This document shows, piece after piece, positions 37,536 through 45,244 of a stretch of 64,000 nt of DNA (its first letter is position 1; each line of letters begins with the position of its first letter). The DNA lies in contig AXWR01000004.1 in the NCBI GenBank assembly GCA_000482765.1, positions 1 to 64,000 of the forward strand, written 5' to 3'. The translations under genes and the position numbers were made by a program. The stretch is from Meiothermus taiwanensis DSM 14542 (GTDB taxonomy: Bacteria > Deinococcota > Deinococci > Deinococcales > Thermaceae). The notes under the pieces were generated by a model. It saw only the letters and a program-made list of their open reading frames with translations. It was not told where the DNA came from and searched no databases.

Positions 37536-39902
37536 CTAATCGGCAGCCTGGGCCGGGCGGCTATGCTGGATGGCCCGCCAGATCTTTTCCGGGGTGTAGG
37601 GCATGTCGAGGTGCACAATACCGAAGGGCCGCAGGGCGTCCATCACGGCGTTGGCGATGGCGGCGGTGGAGGCGATGGTGCCGGCCTCGCCGATGCCCTT
37701 GACGCCCAAGGGGTTGTGCGGGCAGGGGGTCACGGTGTGGTCGTGCTCGATCTGCACCATATCGTCGGCGCGGGGCAGGGTGTACTCGAGGAAGTTCCCC
37801 GAGAGAATCTGGCCTTCCTTGTCGTAGACGGCTTCTTCCAGGAGCGCTTGCCCCAGGCCCTGGGCAATGCCGCCGTGCACCTGCCCCTCGGCGATGAGGG
37901 GGTTGATGACCGGGCCGCAGTCGTCCACCGAGAGGTAGCGCAGGAGCCTGACCTTGCCGGTCTCGGGGTCGACCTCCACCACCGCGATGTGGGTGCCGAA
38001 GGGGTAGACGAAGTTTTTGGGGTCGTAGAAGTGGGTGGCCTCGAGGCCGGGCTCGAGGTCGGCGGGGTAGTTGTGGGCCAGGTGGGCTTGCAGGGCAATC
38101 TCGAAGAAGGTCTTGGCCTTGTCGGGCACCCCCTTGACCATGAACTTGCCGTCCTCGTGCACGATGTCCTCGGGGGCCGCCTCCAGCAGGTGGGCGGCAA
38201 TCTTCTTAGACTTGTCGATAATCTTCCGGGTGGCCAGCACGATGGCCGAAAGGCCGGTAGGCGCCGAACGCGAGCCATAGGAGCCCCAGCCATAAGGCAT
38301 CCGCCCGGTGTCGCCGTGCACCAGCACCACGTCCTCCACCGGGATCTGCAGCTCATCGGCCACCACCTGGGCGAAGGCCGTCTCGTGGCCCTGGCCGTGG
38401 CTGTGGGTGCCGGTAAAGACCTCCACCTTGCCGGTGGGCATCACCCGTACCAGCGCGCTTTCCCACTGCCCGGCCTGGGCGCCCAGGCTACCCACCAGGG
38501 CCGAAGGGGCCAGCCCGCAGGCCTCGATGTAGGTGACCACACCAATCCCCATATACCGGCCCTGCTTGCGCCACTCTTCCTGCTGCTGACGGAGCTGCTT
38601 GTAACCCACCAACTCCAGGGCCTTGTCCAGGTTGGCCTCGTAGTTGCCGGAGTCGTACTGCAGGGCCACCGGGGTCTGGTAGGGGAAAGCGTCGGGGGGA
38701 ATCAGGTTCTTGCGGCGGAACTCCACCGGGTCCATGCCCAGCTCGTGGGCCATCACGTCCACCAGGCGCTCGAGCAGGTACGTGGCCTCGGGCCGCCCGG
38801 CGCCCCGGTAGGCGTCCACCGGCGTGGTGTGGGTGAAGGGGGCGGTCACGTGGCAGTAGATGTGGGGGGTGGTGTAGGTGCCGGCCAGCAAGCAGCCGTA
38901 CAGGTAGGTGGGCACCGCAGGGGCAAAGGTGGTCAGATAAGCCCCCAGGTTGGCAATGGTGTTCACCCGCACGGCGGTTATCTTGCCGTTCTGGTCTACC
39001 GCCATCTCGGCCACGGTCTCGTGGTCGCGCCCGTGAGAGTCGGTTACAAAGCTCTCCGAGCGGCGGGCCGTCCACTTGACCGGCCGGCCCAGCTTTTTGG
39101 CTGCGTACAGCACGATGATCTCTTCGGGGTACTGGTAAATCTTGCTGCCAAAGCCCCCGCCCACATCCGGGGCGATCACCCGCAGCTTGTGCTCGGGGAT
39201 GCCCATGATAAAAGCTGCAATCAGGAGGCGGTGGATGTGGGGGTTCTGGCTGGTGGTCCAGAGGGTGTACTCGTCGCTGGCCTTGTGGTACTGGGCCAGC
39301 GAGGCCCGTGGTTCCATGGCGTTGGGCACCAGGCGGTTGTTGCGCAGGTTGAGCTTGACGGTCTTGTAGGCGCTGGCAAAGGCCTTGTCTACGGCTTCCT
39401 TGTCGCCAATGCTCCAGGTGAAGCAGATATTGTCAGGTATATCATCGTGCACCGCGGGCGCGCCGGGTTTTAGAGCATCGCTCCCCAGCGAGACCGCTGG
39501 CAGGGGCTCGTAGTCTACTTCCACCAGCTGCGCGGCGTCCTCGGCGATCTGGCGGGTCTCGGCGATGACCGCAGCCACAATATCGCCCACGTGCCGGGCC
39601 TTGTCGAAGGTGATGGCGTAGTGGGGTGGGGTTTTGATGCCGGGGTGCAGCCAGCCGGTGGGAATGCTGTTGATGCCAGCGTCCTTCATCTCCTGCCCGG
39701 TGATCACCGCCAGCACCCCAGGGTGGGAACGGGCCTTGGAGACGTCAATCTTCTTGATGCGGGCGTGGGCGTACGGCGAACGAACCATGGCCGCGTGCAC
39801 CATGCCGGGCAGGGTCATATCGTCGGTATAGTTGCCGGTGCCGGTAATGAAGCGGGGGTCTTCGACCCGTTTCATCGCCTTACCAAAAAGTTTTTCGGCC
39901 AT
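37536..39902 (-). CDS. coxL: Molybdenum hydroxylase large subunit, form II CoxL-like
   Basis: 788 residues binding the molybdopterin cofactor. Key segments: GGGFGSK (about 248-254) for the cofactor, AYRGAGR at 364-370, GTHSHGQGHETAF, and GIGEAGT near the C-terminus with the catalytic Glu. True CO dehydrogenase (form I) has AYXCSFR at the active-site loop; the AYRGAGR loop marks form II, whose substrate is not settled and which may oxidise other compounds (purines, aldehydes, nicotinate-like). So CO oxidation should not be assumed. Subunit of an SLM heterotrimer with coxM and coxS. Confidence 0.92.
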   Translation of the reverse strand: MAEKLFGKAMKRVEDPRFITGTGNYTDDMTLPGMVHAAMVRSPYAHARIKKIDVSKARSHPGVLAVITGQEMKDAGINSIPTGWLHPGIKTPPHYAITFDKARHVGDIVAAVIAETRQIAEDAAQLVEVDYEPLPAVSLGSDALKPGAPAVHDDIPDNICFTWSIGDKEAVDKAFASAYKTVKLNLRNNRLVPNAMEPRASLAQYHKASDEYTLWTTSQNPHIHRLLIAAFIMGIPEHKLRVIAPDVGGGFGSKIYQYPEEIIVLYAAKKLGRPVKWTARRSESFVTDSHGRDHETVAEMAVDQNGKITAVRVNTIANLGAYLTTFAPAVPTYLYGCLLAGTYTTPHIYCHVTAPFTHTTPVDAYRGAGRPEATYLLERLVDVMAHELGMDPVEFRRKNLIPPDAFPYQTPVALQYDSGNYEANLDKALELVGYKQLRQQQEEWRKQGRYMGIGVVTYIEACGLAPSALVGSLGAQAGQWESALVRVMPTGKVEVFTGTHSHGQGHETAFAQVVADELQIPVEDVVLVHGDTGRMPYGWGSYGSRSAPTGLSAIVLATRKIIDKSKKIAAHLLEAAPEDIVHEDGKFMVKGVPDKAKTFFEIALQAHLAHNYPADLEPGLEATHFYDPKNFVYPFGTHIAVVEVDPETGKVRLLRYLSVDDCGPVINPLIAEGQVHGGIAQGLGQALLEEAVYDKEGQILSGNFLEYTLPRADDMVQIEHDHTVTPCPHNPLGVKGIGEAGTIASTAAIANAVMDALRPFGIVHLDMPYTPEKIWRAIQHSRPAQAAD

Positions 39903-39994
39903 TGCTTTCTCCCTTCGGAATGGGGGCCCAGGGCATTAAGCCAGGTGCTCGAGTGTGGCGGGAAGCCAGGCCCAGCCGGTTGATCTGGGTTCTT

Positions 39995-40495
39995 TTAGTC
40001 GTCCGCTGCTACTCCAACCTTACCAGCCATTTTGTTAGCGGCATACTGTACGGCCCGCACGATGTTGTGGTAGCCAGTGCAGCGGCACAGGTTGCCCTCG
40101 AGGGCGTGGCGGATCTCCTCTTCACTGGGCTGTGGGTTCCTGTTGAGCAGGTCGGCGGCCGCCATGATCATGCCAGGGGTGCAGAATCCGCACTGCAACC
40201 CGTGCATCTCCCAGAAACCTTCCTGCACCGGGTGCAGGCTGTCCACGCTGCCCAGGCCCTCAATGGTGGTAATGCTGCTGCCGTCGGCCTGCACAGCGAA
40301 GAGCGTGCACGACTTCACAGCCTGGCCGTCGAGGTGCACCGTGCAGGCCCCGCACTGGCTGGTGTCACAGCCTACGTGCGTGCCGGTGAGTCCTAAGGTC
40401 TCCCGTAGATAGTGCACCAGCAAAAGCCTTGGCTCGACCTCGCTGTGGTGTTCGACACCGTTGACCACAACCTTAATCTGAACTTTCTCTGCCAT
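39995..40495 (-). CDS. coxS: CoxS-like [2Fe-2S] subunit of a molybdenum hydroxylase
   Basis: 166 residues. The plant-type ferredoxin domain has [21 protein letters not shown] (cluster II ligands, about 43-64), and the helical domain has [12 protein letters not shown] ... [10 protein letters not shown] (cluster I ligands). Both clusters are complete. It carries electrons from the Mo site in CoxL to FAD in CoxM. First gene of the cox run; the 92-bp gap to coxL contains a ribosome-binding site AGGGAGAAAGC. A GGAGGAAGC site precedes its own ATG. Confidence 0.93.
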   Translation of the reverse strand: MAEKVQIKVVVNGVEHHSEVEPRLLLVHYLRETLGLTGTHVGCDTSQCGACTVHLDGQAVKSCTLFAVQADGSSITTIEGLGSVDSLHPVQEGFWEMHGLQCGFCTPGMIMAAADLLNRNPQPSEEEIRHALEGNLCRCTGYHNIVRAVQYAANKMAGKVGVAADD

Positions 40496-40871
40496 GCTTC
40501 CTCCTACGCAAAACGAATGGGTCGATTCGAAACGGAGTGCCTTGGGCCTATAGGGGGCGGGCCTTCATCACCGCCCTGAAAGCCCGGTAGACTGCCGATG
40601 ACCACCAGCCCGCACGGGCCCTTACCTTCGTCTGTGAGGTAAATCCATGGGGTGAAGGGAAGCTTGAGCAATGCAGCACCTCGAGGCCAGCGCTATCAAA
40701 AACCACTCCAGGTACGCCAAACCAAGCGATCTGAAAACCTTTCACCCTAAACTATATAACCTCGCAGATGAGAGTAGCAAGAAGTTACGTGATTTGCTGA
40801 TAGCAGGAAATTGGGTGAATGTGTGCTGCTAACAAAGTGAATGGGGGTGTTTGGGTGTAGTTTAGGGGTAT
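40496..40871 (-). other. Intergenic region between coxS and the xdhC-like gene
   Basis: 376 bp that must contain the divergent promoters. On the plus strand TAGTTT (40858-40863) precedes the xdhC-like ATG by 8 nt, with AGGGG in between. On the minus strand an AT-rich TATATAGTTT lies near 40750, about 250 nt from coxS, so a long leader is possible. I see no riboswitch I can name; a 65-codon frame on the minus strand (40548-40745) has no family resemblance and is not called as a gene. Confidence 0.4.
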
Positions 40872-41957
40872 ATGTCCAACGAAGCACCTTTGCTGTTAGC
40901 CGCCCTCGAGGCCGCCTGGGCCGAGGGGAAGCAGACCGCGCTGGCTACGGTGGTGCGGGTGATTGGCTCGGCCTACCGCCGTGAAGGGGCCAAGATGCTG
41001 GTGCGCGAAGACGGCGGCTCGGCCTGCATGATCTCCGGGGGTTGCCTGGAGCAGGAGATGATCGAGATTGCCATGCAAATCCTGGCCCGGGGCCGTGCCG
41101 AACGCACCATCTTCGACTACAACGAAGAGAAGACCTGGTGGCCGGGCTGCGGTGGCACGGTGGAGGTCTGGGTGGAGCCGGTCGAGCCCCAGGGCCTGCT
41201 CCACCGCTGGTTGCAGGAGGCCACAGACTCAGAGCCTTCGGTGCTGGCTACAGTGCTGGCGGGTGGGGAAGGGCGGGTCTGGCTCAAACCCAATGGGGCG
41301 CTCGAGGGTCAGATCACCCCCTTCGAACTGCACGAACAGGTGGTGCGCATCGCCCGGCAGATGCAAGGGGGCACCTCCCGCCCCACCACCCGCTACGTGC
41401 AGGAGGCCGAGGTGTTTTTCGACGTGAGCAGCCCCATCCCCGAGCTGGTCTTGTTTGGCGCCGGCCACGACGCCAAGCCCATGGCCAACCAGGCCCTGGT
41501 GCTGGGCTTCAAGGTGACGGTGGTGGATGCCCGCCCTGAGTTGCTGCAGGGCTTCGAGGGCTGCCAGACCATTCAGGCCGCCCACGACGAATACGCCCAG
41601 AAAATTAGCCTGACGCCCCGCCAGCATGTGATCATCATGAACCACCACCTCGACATTGACCGCCAGGCCCTGCGCTTTGCCCTCGAGTCCCCGGCGCGGT
41701 ATGTGGGTATGTTGGGCCCGCGCAACCGGCTGGAAAAAATCCTGGATGCGCTCAAAAACCAAGGCTTCGTGCCCAACCCGGAGCAGCTGGCCCGCCTGCG
41801 CAACCCCATTGGGCTGGATATAGGCGCGGAAAGCCCGGAAGAGATTGCGCTGGCGGCCCTGGCCGAGATAGTGGCCCTGCAACGAGGCTTCCGGGGCGGC
41901 TTTTTGAATGATAAAAAGGCCGGGATTCACGAGGCAACCTCGGTATCGGTGCTTTAG
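40872..41957 (+). CDS. XdhC/CoxI-family molybdenum cofactor maturation protein
   Basis: 361 residues. The N-terminal XdhC_CoxI domain contains ATVVRVIGSAYRREGAKMLV and SGGCLEQEM with a conserved Cys; the C-terminal Rossmann domain begins LVLFGAGHDAKPMANQA and continues TVVDARPE. XdhC proteins bind molybdenum cofactor, aid its sulfuration and insert it into the large subunit. It is transcribed away from coxSLM-DE across a shared 376-bp region, which supports a role in maturing that enzyme. Probably leaderless or nearly so. Confidence 0.9.
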   Translation: MSNEAPLLLAALEAAWAEGKQTALATVVRVIGSAYRREGAKMLVREDGGSACMISGGCLEQEMIEIAMQILARGRAERTIFDYNEEKTWWPGCGGTVEVWVEPVEPQGLLHRWLQEATDSEPSVLATVLAGGEGRVWLKPNGALEGQITPFELHEQVVRIARQMQGGTSRPTTRYVQEAEVFFDVSSPIPELVLFGAGHDAKPMANQALVLGFKVTVVDARPELLQGFEGCQTIQAAHDEYAQKISLTPRQHVIIMNHHLDIDRQALRFALESPARYVGMLGPRNRLEKILDALKNQGFVPNPEQLARLRNPIGLDIGAESPEEIALAALAEIVALQRGFRGGFLNDKKAGIHEATSVSVL

Positions 41958-41966
41958 AAGAGTGCC

Positions 41967-41995
41967 TTGACGGTAGAGGGTTTCCCGCCTAAGAT
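41967..41995 (+). promoter_or_regulatory. Promoter of the tRNA-fMet/tRNA-Met pair
   Basis: TTGACG (41967-41972) and TAAGAT (41990-41995) with a 17-bp spacer; transcription would start about 30 nt before the first tRNA. A good match and the only promoter candidate for both tRNAs. Confidence 0.7.
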
Positions 41996-42033
41996 TGAGT
42001 TTGCGGCTTGGGGACGAACCCCCATCCGAACGA

Positions 42034-42110
<77 letters not shown>

Positions 42111-42111
42111 T

Positions 42112-42188
42112 GGCTATGTAGCTCAGCTGGTTAGAGCACACGACTCATAATCGTGGTGTCGGCGGTTCAAGTCCGCCCATAGCCACCA
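42112..42188 (+). tRNA. tRNA-Met (CAU), elongator; attachment-site tRNA
   Basis: 77 nt including CCA. Acceptor GGCTATG/CATAGCC fully paired, D-arm GCTCAGCTGGTTAGAGC, anticodon loop CTCATAA in a CACGA/TCGTG stem, T-arm GGCGG/CCGCC. The 5' half resembles E. coli elongator tRNA-Met; a lysidine-type Ile tRNA is less likely. From the anticodon loop on, its sequence is repeated at 49455-49501, so the gene has been used as an integration site and restored by the element. A terminator follows. Confidence 0.95.
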
Positions 42189-42190
42189 GT
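42144..42190 (+). other. attL core (47-bp duplication, tRNA side)
   Basis: From CTCATAATCG in the anticodon loop to the AGT after CCA, identical over 47 bp to 49455-49501. Flanking bases differ on both sides, which defines the repeat boundaries. Starting in the anticodon loop is a common tyrosine-integrase pattern. Confidence 0.92.
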
Positions 42191-42201
42191 CCAGGACGAG
42201 A

Positions 42202-42230
42202 AAAACCGGAGTCGCTTAGGCTCCGGTTTT
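42202..42230 (+). terminator. Terminator downstream of tRNA-Met
   Basis: Arms AAAACCGGAG and CTCCGGTTTT, 9-nt loop, T-run included in the second arm. It ends the tRNA transcript and, being symmetrical in A and T, may also stop leftward transcription from the integrase gene. Confidence 0.85.
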
Positions 42231-42234
42231 CCGT

Positions 42235-42257
42235 TTGACCCTACACTTTGACCCAAA
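42235..42257 (+). repeat. TGACCC boxes at the left end of the element
   Basis: TTGACCCTA (42235-42243) and TTGACCCAAA (42248-42257), same orientation and sequence as four boxes at 49313-49357 near the other end. Probable integrase arm-type sites. Confidence 0.55.
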
Positions 42258-42263
42258 TAAACT

Positions 42264-43418
42264 TCAGGCTTGGGCGCGGGGGCCTAACAGGTCTTCGGGG
42301 TCAATGATCCACCCCTTGCGTTCGTGCTCCAGCACATGCCGGTACACCCCCAGGGTGATGTTGGCGTTGGCGTGGCCCATCCGCTCAGCCACGAGCTCGA
42401 GGGGCGCACCGTTAGCCAGCATGTGGCTACCGTAAGAGTGCCGTAAGTCATGGACTCTGAGGGGTGGGATGCCCAGCCGCTCGGTGATGCGCTTCAAGGC
42501 CCAGTTGGGCGCATGGGGATTGAGCGGTTTACTGGGGTCGTTGCCGGGTAGCAACCAGCTATCCAGCTTGGGCTCTCCCAGCCGCTCGGTGTACCAGATG
42601 CGGTAGGCCTTCAGCCGCTCCAGGGTGGCGTGAGGAATCGGCACGGTGCGGGCGGAGGTGAGGGTTTTGGGTAGGGTCAACACCCCACGCTTGCCGTCAT
42701 CCGTCCAGGCCCGCGTGACGGTAAGGGTTCCCGCCTCGAGGTCGAGGTCACCCCACTGCAAGCCCAAGCACTCGCCCCGGCGCAGCCCACAGGCCAGCAT
42801 CAGCCGCAAGGACAGGGCAGTACGGGGGTCGGGGTGCTGGTCGAGGGCAGATAGCAAGGCGGCTATCTCGTGCACCTCAAGGGCTCTACCGCCCTTCTGG
42901 CTCTGACCTCGAGGGGTCTTGATCCGCACCGGGTCAACCGGGTTACGAAAGACGAGCTCCATATCCAAAGCATCCCGGAATACCTGCCAGAGGCGTTGCC
43001 GCACCATCTTCACGGTTCGGGTGGAGTAGCGCTCCCCCAGGTCATCCAGCACCTCCCGGATGTGGGCGGGCTTCACCTCCTGCAAGGGCCTCGAGCCCAG
43101 GGGGTCACGGGCCTCGGGGTCGGTGAGCGAGGGGAGGGCATAGCCCAGTTCGAGCCGGTAGAGTTCAGCGGTGCGTGGGCGCACCTCTTTGGCCTTGCGC
43201 TCCAGCCACAGCCGGGCATAGCCCACCGTGGTGCTCCGGTCGCGGCTGAACTGGCCCCGCTCGGCCCTGGTCTTCAGGTCGCGGGCCTTGCGTTCGGCCT
43301 CGGCGGCGGTCTGACCGTAGACACTGACTTGCACCGGTACGCCGTTCTCTCGCACGGTCAGGCGCACCTCAAAGCGTCCATCCTTGCGCCTACGGGGTTT
43401 GTTCGTCAGTCGTGGCAT
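42264..43418 (-). CDS. int: Tyrosine recombinase (integrase)
   Basis: 384 residues from the ATG at 43418, chosen for its GGAGGTGGAGG ribosome-binding site and the overlap with the preceding gene; the longer frame adds an unrelated 47 residues. An N-terminal arm-binding domain (AP2-like, about 5-55) and SAM-like core-binding domain (60-160) precede the catalytic domain with R213 in ACGLRRGECLGL, H323-x2-R326 in VHDLRHSYG, H349 in RMGHANANIT and the nucleophile Y359 in VYRHV. All catalytic residues are present, so it should be active. It sits 74 nt from attL, as usual for tRNA-targeting elements. Confidence 0.95.
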   Translation of the reverse strand: MPRLTNKPRRRKDGRFEVRLTVRENGVPVQVSVYGQTAAEAERKARDLKTRAERGQFSRDRSTTVGYARLWLERKAKEVRPRTAELYRLELGYALPSLTDPEARDPLGSRPLQEVKPAHIREVLDDLGERYSTRTVKMVRQRLWQVFRDALDMELVFRNPVDPVRIKTPRGQSQKGGRALEVHEIAALLSALDQHPDPRTALSLRLMLACGLRRGECLGLQWGDLDLEAGTLTVTRAWTDDGKRGVLTLPKTLTSARTVPIPHATLERLKAYRIWYTERLGEPKLDSWLLPGNDPSKPLNPHAPNWALKRITERLGIPPLRVHDLRHSYGSHMLANGAPLELVAERMGHANANITLGVYRHVLEHERKGWIIDPEDLLGPRAQA

Positions 43419-43635
43419 CCTCCACCTCCAAGAGTCCCAGGGCCTCGAGCCCAGCCTCCACCACCCGGCCCCGCTTGTCCGGGGGTAGCGCTTTGAACCG
43501 CTCGAGTACCACGGCAAGGGCACGGATATAAACCCGCTCACCAGTCTCTCCGTCCTCAAACAATCGCAACCCCCACCGGGCGGCTAGGGCCTCACGTGGG
43601 GGTCTTACCAGATGCAGCTTCTCACCCTTTGGCAT
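43390..43635 (-). CDS. Small protein upstream of and overlapping int
   Basis: 81 residues from the ATG at 43635; the ATG lies six bases after a TATAAT box, so the mRNA is probably leaderless. Charged, helical, with no motif I recognise (EALAARWGLRLFEDGETGER ... VLERFKALPPDKR). Its 3' end overlaps int by 29 nt, which suggests translational coupling; it could regulate integrase synthesis or direction. Function unknown. Confidence 0.65.
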   Translation of the reverse strand: MPKGEKLHLVRPPREALAARWGLRLFEDGETGERVYIRALAVVLERFKALPPDKRGRVVEAGLEALGLLEVEDATTDEQTP

Positions 43636-43641
43636 ATAGGG

Positions 43642-43694
43642 ATTATACACGGTTGCCTACCAAAAAGCGCACTTAGTAAAGTAAGTACGCTTTT
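43642..43694 (-). promoter_or_regulatory. int-operon promoter with inverted-repeat operator
   Basis: On the minus strand TATAAT (43647-43642) stands 6 nt before the ATG at 43635. Just upstream, covering the -35 region, AAAAGCGCACTTA (43663-43675) and TAAGTACGCTTTT (43682-43694) form a 13-bp inverted repeat with one mismatch and a 6-nt centre. A repressor bound there would silence int. Confidence 0.6.
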
Positions 43695-43752
43695 GTTTTG
43701 ACCGATAAATCCCCCCTCCCAAGGGTCAAGAGGGGTGGTGTTTTAGGTCTTT

Positions 43753-43780
43753 AGCGCCTCAGCCACGATGAGGCGCTTTT
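43753..43780 (+). terminator. Hairpin at the 3' end of the 88-residue gene
   Basis: AGCGCCTCA and TGAGGCGCT pair as a 9-bp stem with a 7-nt loop, followed on the plus strand by TTTT. It overlaps the last codons of the minus-strand gene ending at 43759. It has no T-run for that gene, so it may block rightward readthrough or act as an mRNA end-structure. Confidence 0.4.
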
Positions 43781-44025
43781 GCACCAAGCGTAGGCATCCT
43801 CCTTGCGGGTGTGACTGTGACCTCCCCCTCGGGGCCAAAACGAACAATCAGCACCGCGCGTGGGTGTTCGCGGCGGGCCTGCTCGCACAGCGCCTCGGCT
43901 TTCCGTAGCTGCTCCGGGGTCGGGTGTAGCTCGCTATTCAGCGCGTACGAACGGTGAAGCGTGATGCTGCGTTCACCAGTTTGTTGTATCCGTTCAAGTC
44001 GCCTTAGTTTTTCCCAAAGTCCCAT
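43759..44025 (-). CDS. Hypothetical protein in the element
   Basis: 88 residues, basic and helical, with a ribosome-binding site AGGTGAC before the ATG. No family recognised. The segment RAVLIVRFGPEGEVTVTPARR looks like a short beta-hairpin. Its start overlaps the 3' end of the TerS-like gene by 22 nt. Confidence 0.6.
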   Translation of the reverse strand: MGLWEKLRRLERIQQTGERSITLHRSYALNSELHPTPEQLRKAEALCEQARREHPRAVLIVRFGPEGEVTVTPARRMPTLGAKAPHRG

Positions 44026-44387
44026 GTGTCACCTCCAACTCGAGAGCGAAGCATATCGCGGGTCATGTCTATCTCGGCCAACGCTTTCAGGGCCTCGGCC
44101 ACAGCGCGGATTGCGGCGGGGTTGGTGGGGTCAGCGCTTTGTGCGGCTTGCCGGAGAAACCGAACAGCCGCACCGATAGCGGGTGCCAGCTCGTGTGCCC
44201 ACTGCTCAGCAAGCCGCGCTTGCCGCTCCTGGACGAAAGCGGACAGACGCGGGTCGGACAGCAGCCGCGCACGATAGCGGCGCAGCGTCCTATCCGTGAT
44301 TCCGTGACGCTGACACACACTCTGGTCGTCCGAGAATGCGGCCTCGGCCAGGATGGTGGCGGCGCGTTCGTAGTCAAAGCTCGGCAT
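44004..44387 (-). CDS. HTH protein resembling a terminase small subunit
   Basis: 127 residues from the ATG at 44387 (AGGA seven bases upstream). A helix-turn-helix is seen at about 25-45 (DQSVCQRHGITDRTLRRYRARL), followed by a long helical C-terminal region (EQWAHELAPAIGAAVRFLRQ). Phage terminase small subunits and related DNA-binding proteins share this N-terminal HTH plus helical oligomerisation layout. If so, the product would recognise packaging sites. A transcriptional regulator is the alternative. It overlaps the preceding gene by 14 nt. Confidence 0.55.
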   Translation of the reverse strand: MPSFDYERAATILAEAAFSDDQSVCQRHGITDRTLRRYRARLLSDPRLSAFVQERQARLAEQWAHELAPAIGAAVRFLRQAAQSADPTNPAAIRAVAEALKALAEIDMTRDMLRSRVGGDTWDFGKN

Positions 44388-44940
44388 ACTCAATCCTATT
44401 CTCCATAGGCCACACGGTGGCTATATCCACCTCACCGGGGTAGATACGCACCTCGCACACCTGGGGGTAGCGTAAGGAATCCTCCGCTGCTTCAGATTCG
44501 AGAAAGAAGCGCTTGACCACCCTCGCGCTTTGCCAGTTCGGGCAACGGTACGCGAGGGTAAAAGTCATCTCAGAGGGGTGGGCGTCAAACACCTCCGGAA
44601 GGCCTTCACGTAAAGCCCCCCAGGTGGGGAAGCTCCAAAACGCGGCGGTATTCGGCGGAATCGTGCCGCTATGTTCCGGTTCGCTTGCACCCTTCAACCC
44701 GTTAGCCACCCGTGCCAGCCGCAACACCCGGCGCTCCCCGGTGTGATGGGCTTCCACCTGGATACCGTGCGCCTCAGCGTGGTGCTTCAACCACAGGGAT
44801 AGGGCTACCGGGTTAGCGGGCCAGGGTTCTACCCGGTAGGGCTCGAGGGCGATGTAAAGCTCGGTGGAGGTTCCTTCCCAGGGGCCAACCTCGAGCAGCC
44901 CCAGCAGGGCAGCGGGTAGGTGGGGGTACCTATGCGGCAT
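44374..44940 (-). CDS. Hypothetical protein in the element
   Basis: 188 residues from the ATG at 44940, where GGTGG precedes the codon; an upstream ATG in the same frame (44991) lies inside the previous gene. The N-terminal half contains ALSLWLKHHAEAHGIQVEA and a basic GERRVLRLARV strand, the sort of segment found in small nucleic-acid-binding domains of replication proteins, but I cannot name the family. The rest is aromatic-rich without clear motifs. It overlaps neighbours on both sides. Confidence 0.6.
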   Translation of the reverse strand: MPHRYPHLPAALLGLLEVGPWEGTSTELYIALEPYRVEPWPANPVALSLWLKHHAEAHGIQVEAHHTGERRVLRLARVANGLKGASEPEHSGTIPPNTAAFWSFPTWGALREGLPEVFDAHPSEMTFTLAYRCPNWQSARVVKRFFLESEAAEDSLRYPQVCEVRIYPGEVDIATVWPMENRIEYAEL

Positions 44941-45244
44941 GGCCCACCACCCCCCTACGCCGTAGCACTGCCACAGGTTGGCTTCCTGCATACAAGGCCA
45001 CCTGCTCCCGTGGTTCGGGGTAGTAGTCCCGCACCCGTCCCAGGGCCTCGCGCAGCCACCCCTCGGGGGTAAGGGTGGGCATACCGGCCCGGCGGGCGTG
45101 AGCCTCGAGTTCGGCCCGGCTAGGGCGCACCAGCCGGGCCACCGCCTCCCCGTCTACCTCCACAGTCAGCAAGGGGTGGGCTATCGCCTCGAGCTTTTCC
45201 ACCAGTTGGGGCAGCCGGGAGAAGAGGGCGGGCCAGGGGGTCAT
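44930..45244 (-). CDS. Hypothetical protein in the element
   Basis: 104 residues starting in the ATGA overlap with the PrimPol stop. Contains a short helical region followed by LTVEVDGEAVARLVRPSRAE and TLTPEGWLREALGRVRDYY. No family recognised. The strict overlap at both ends marks it as a translated operon member. Confidence 0.6.
   Translation of the reverse strand: MTPWPALFSRLPQLVEKLEAIAHPLLTVEVDGEAVARLVRPSRAELEAHARRAGMPTLTPEGWLREALGRVRDYYPEPREQVALYAGSQPVAVLRRRGVVGHAA

Noticed and set aside
37506..39473. 655-codon frame antisense to coxL
   Set aside because: Long only because of GC-biased codons in coxL; composition is Gly/Val/His-rich without domains.
37536..39902. True CO dehydrogenase large subunit
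   Set aside because: The active-site loop is AYRGAGR (form II) rather than the AYXCSFR of form I enzymes.
40548..40745. 65-codon frame in the coxS-xdhC gap
   Set aside because: It lacks a ribosome-binding site, has no similarity I know and lies in a region that must hold promoters.
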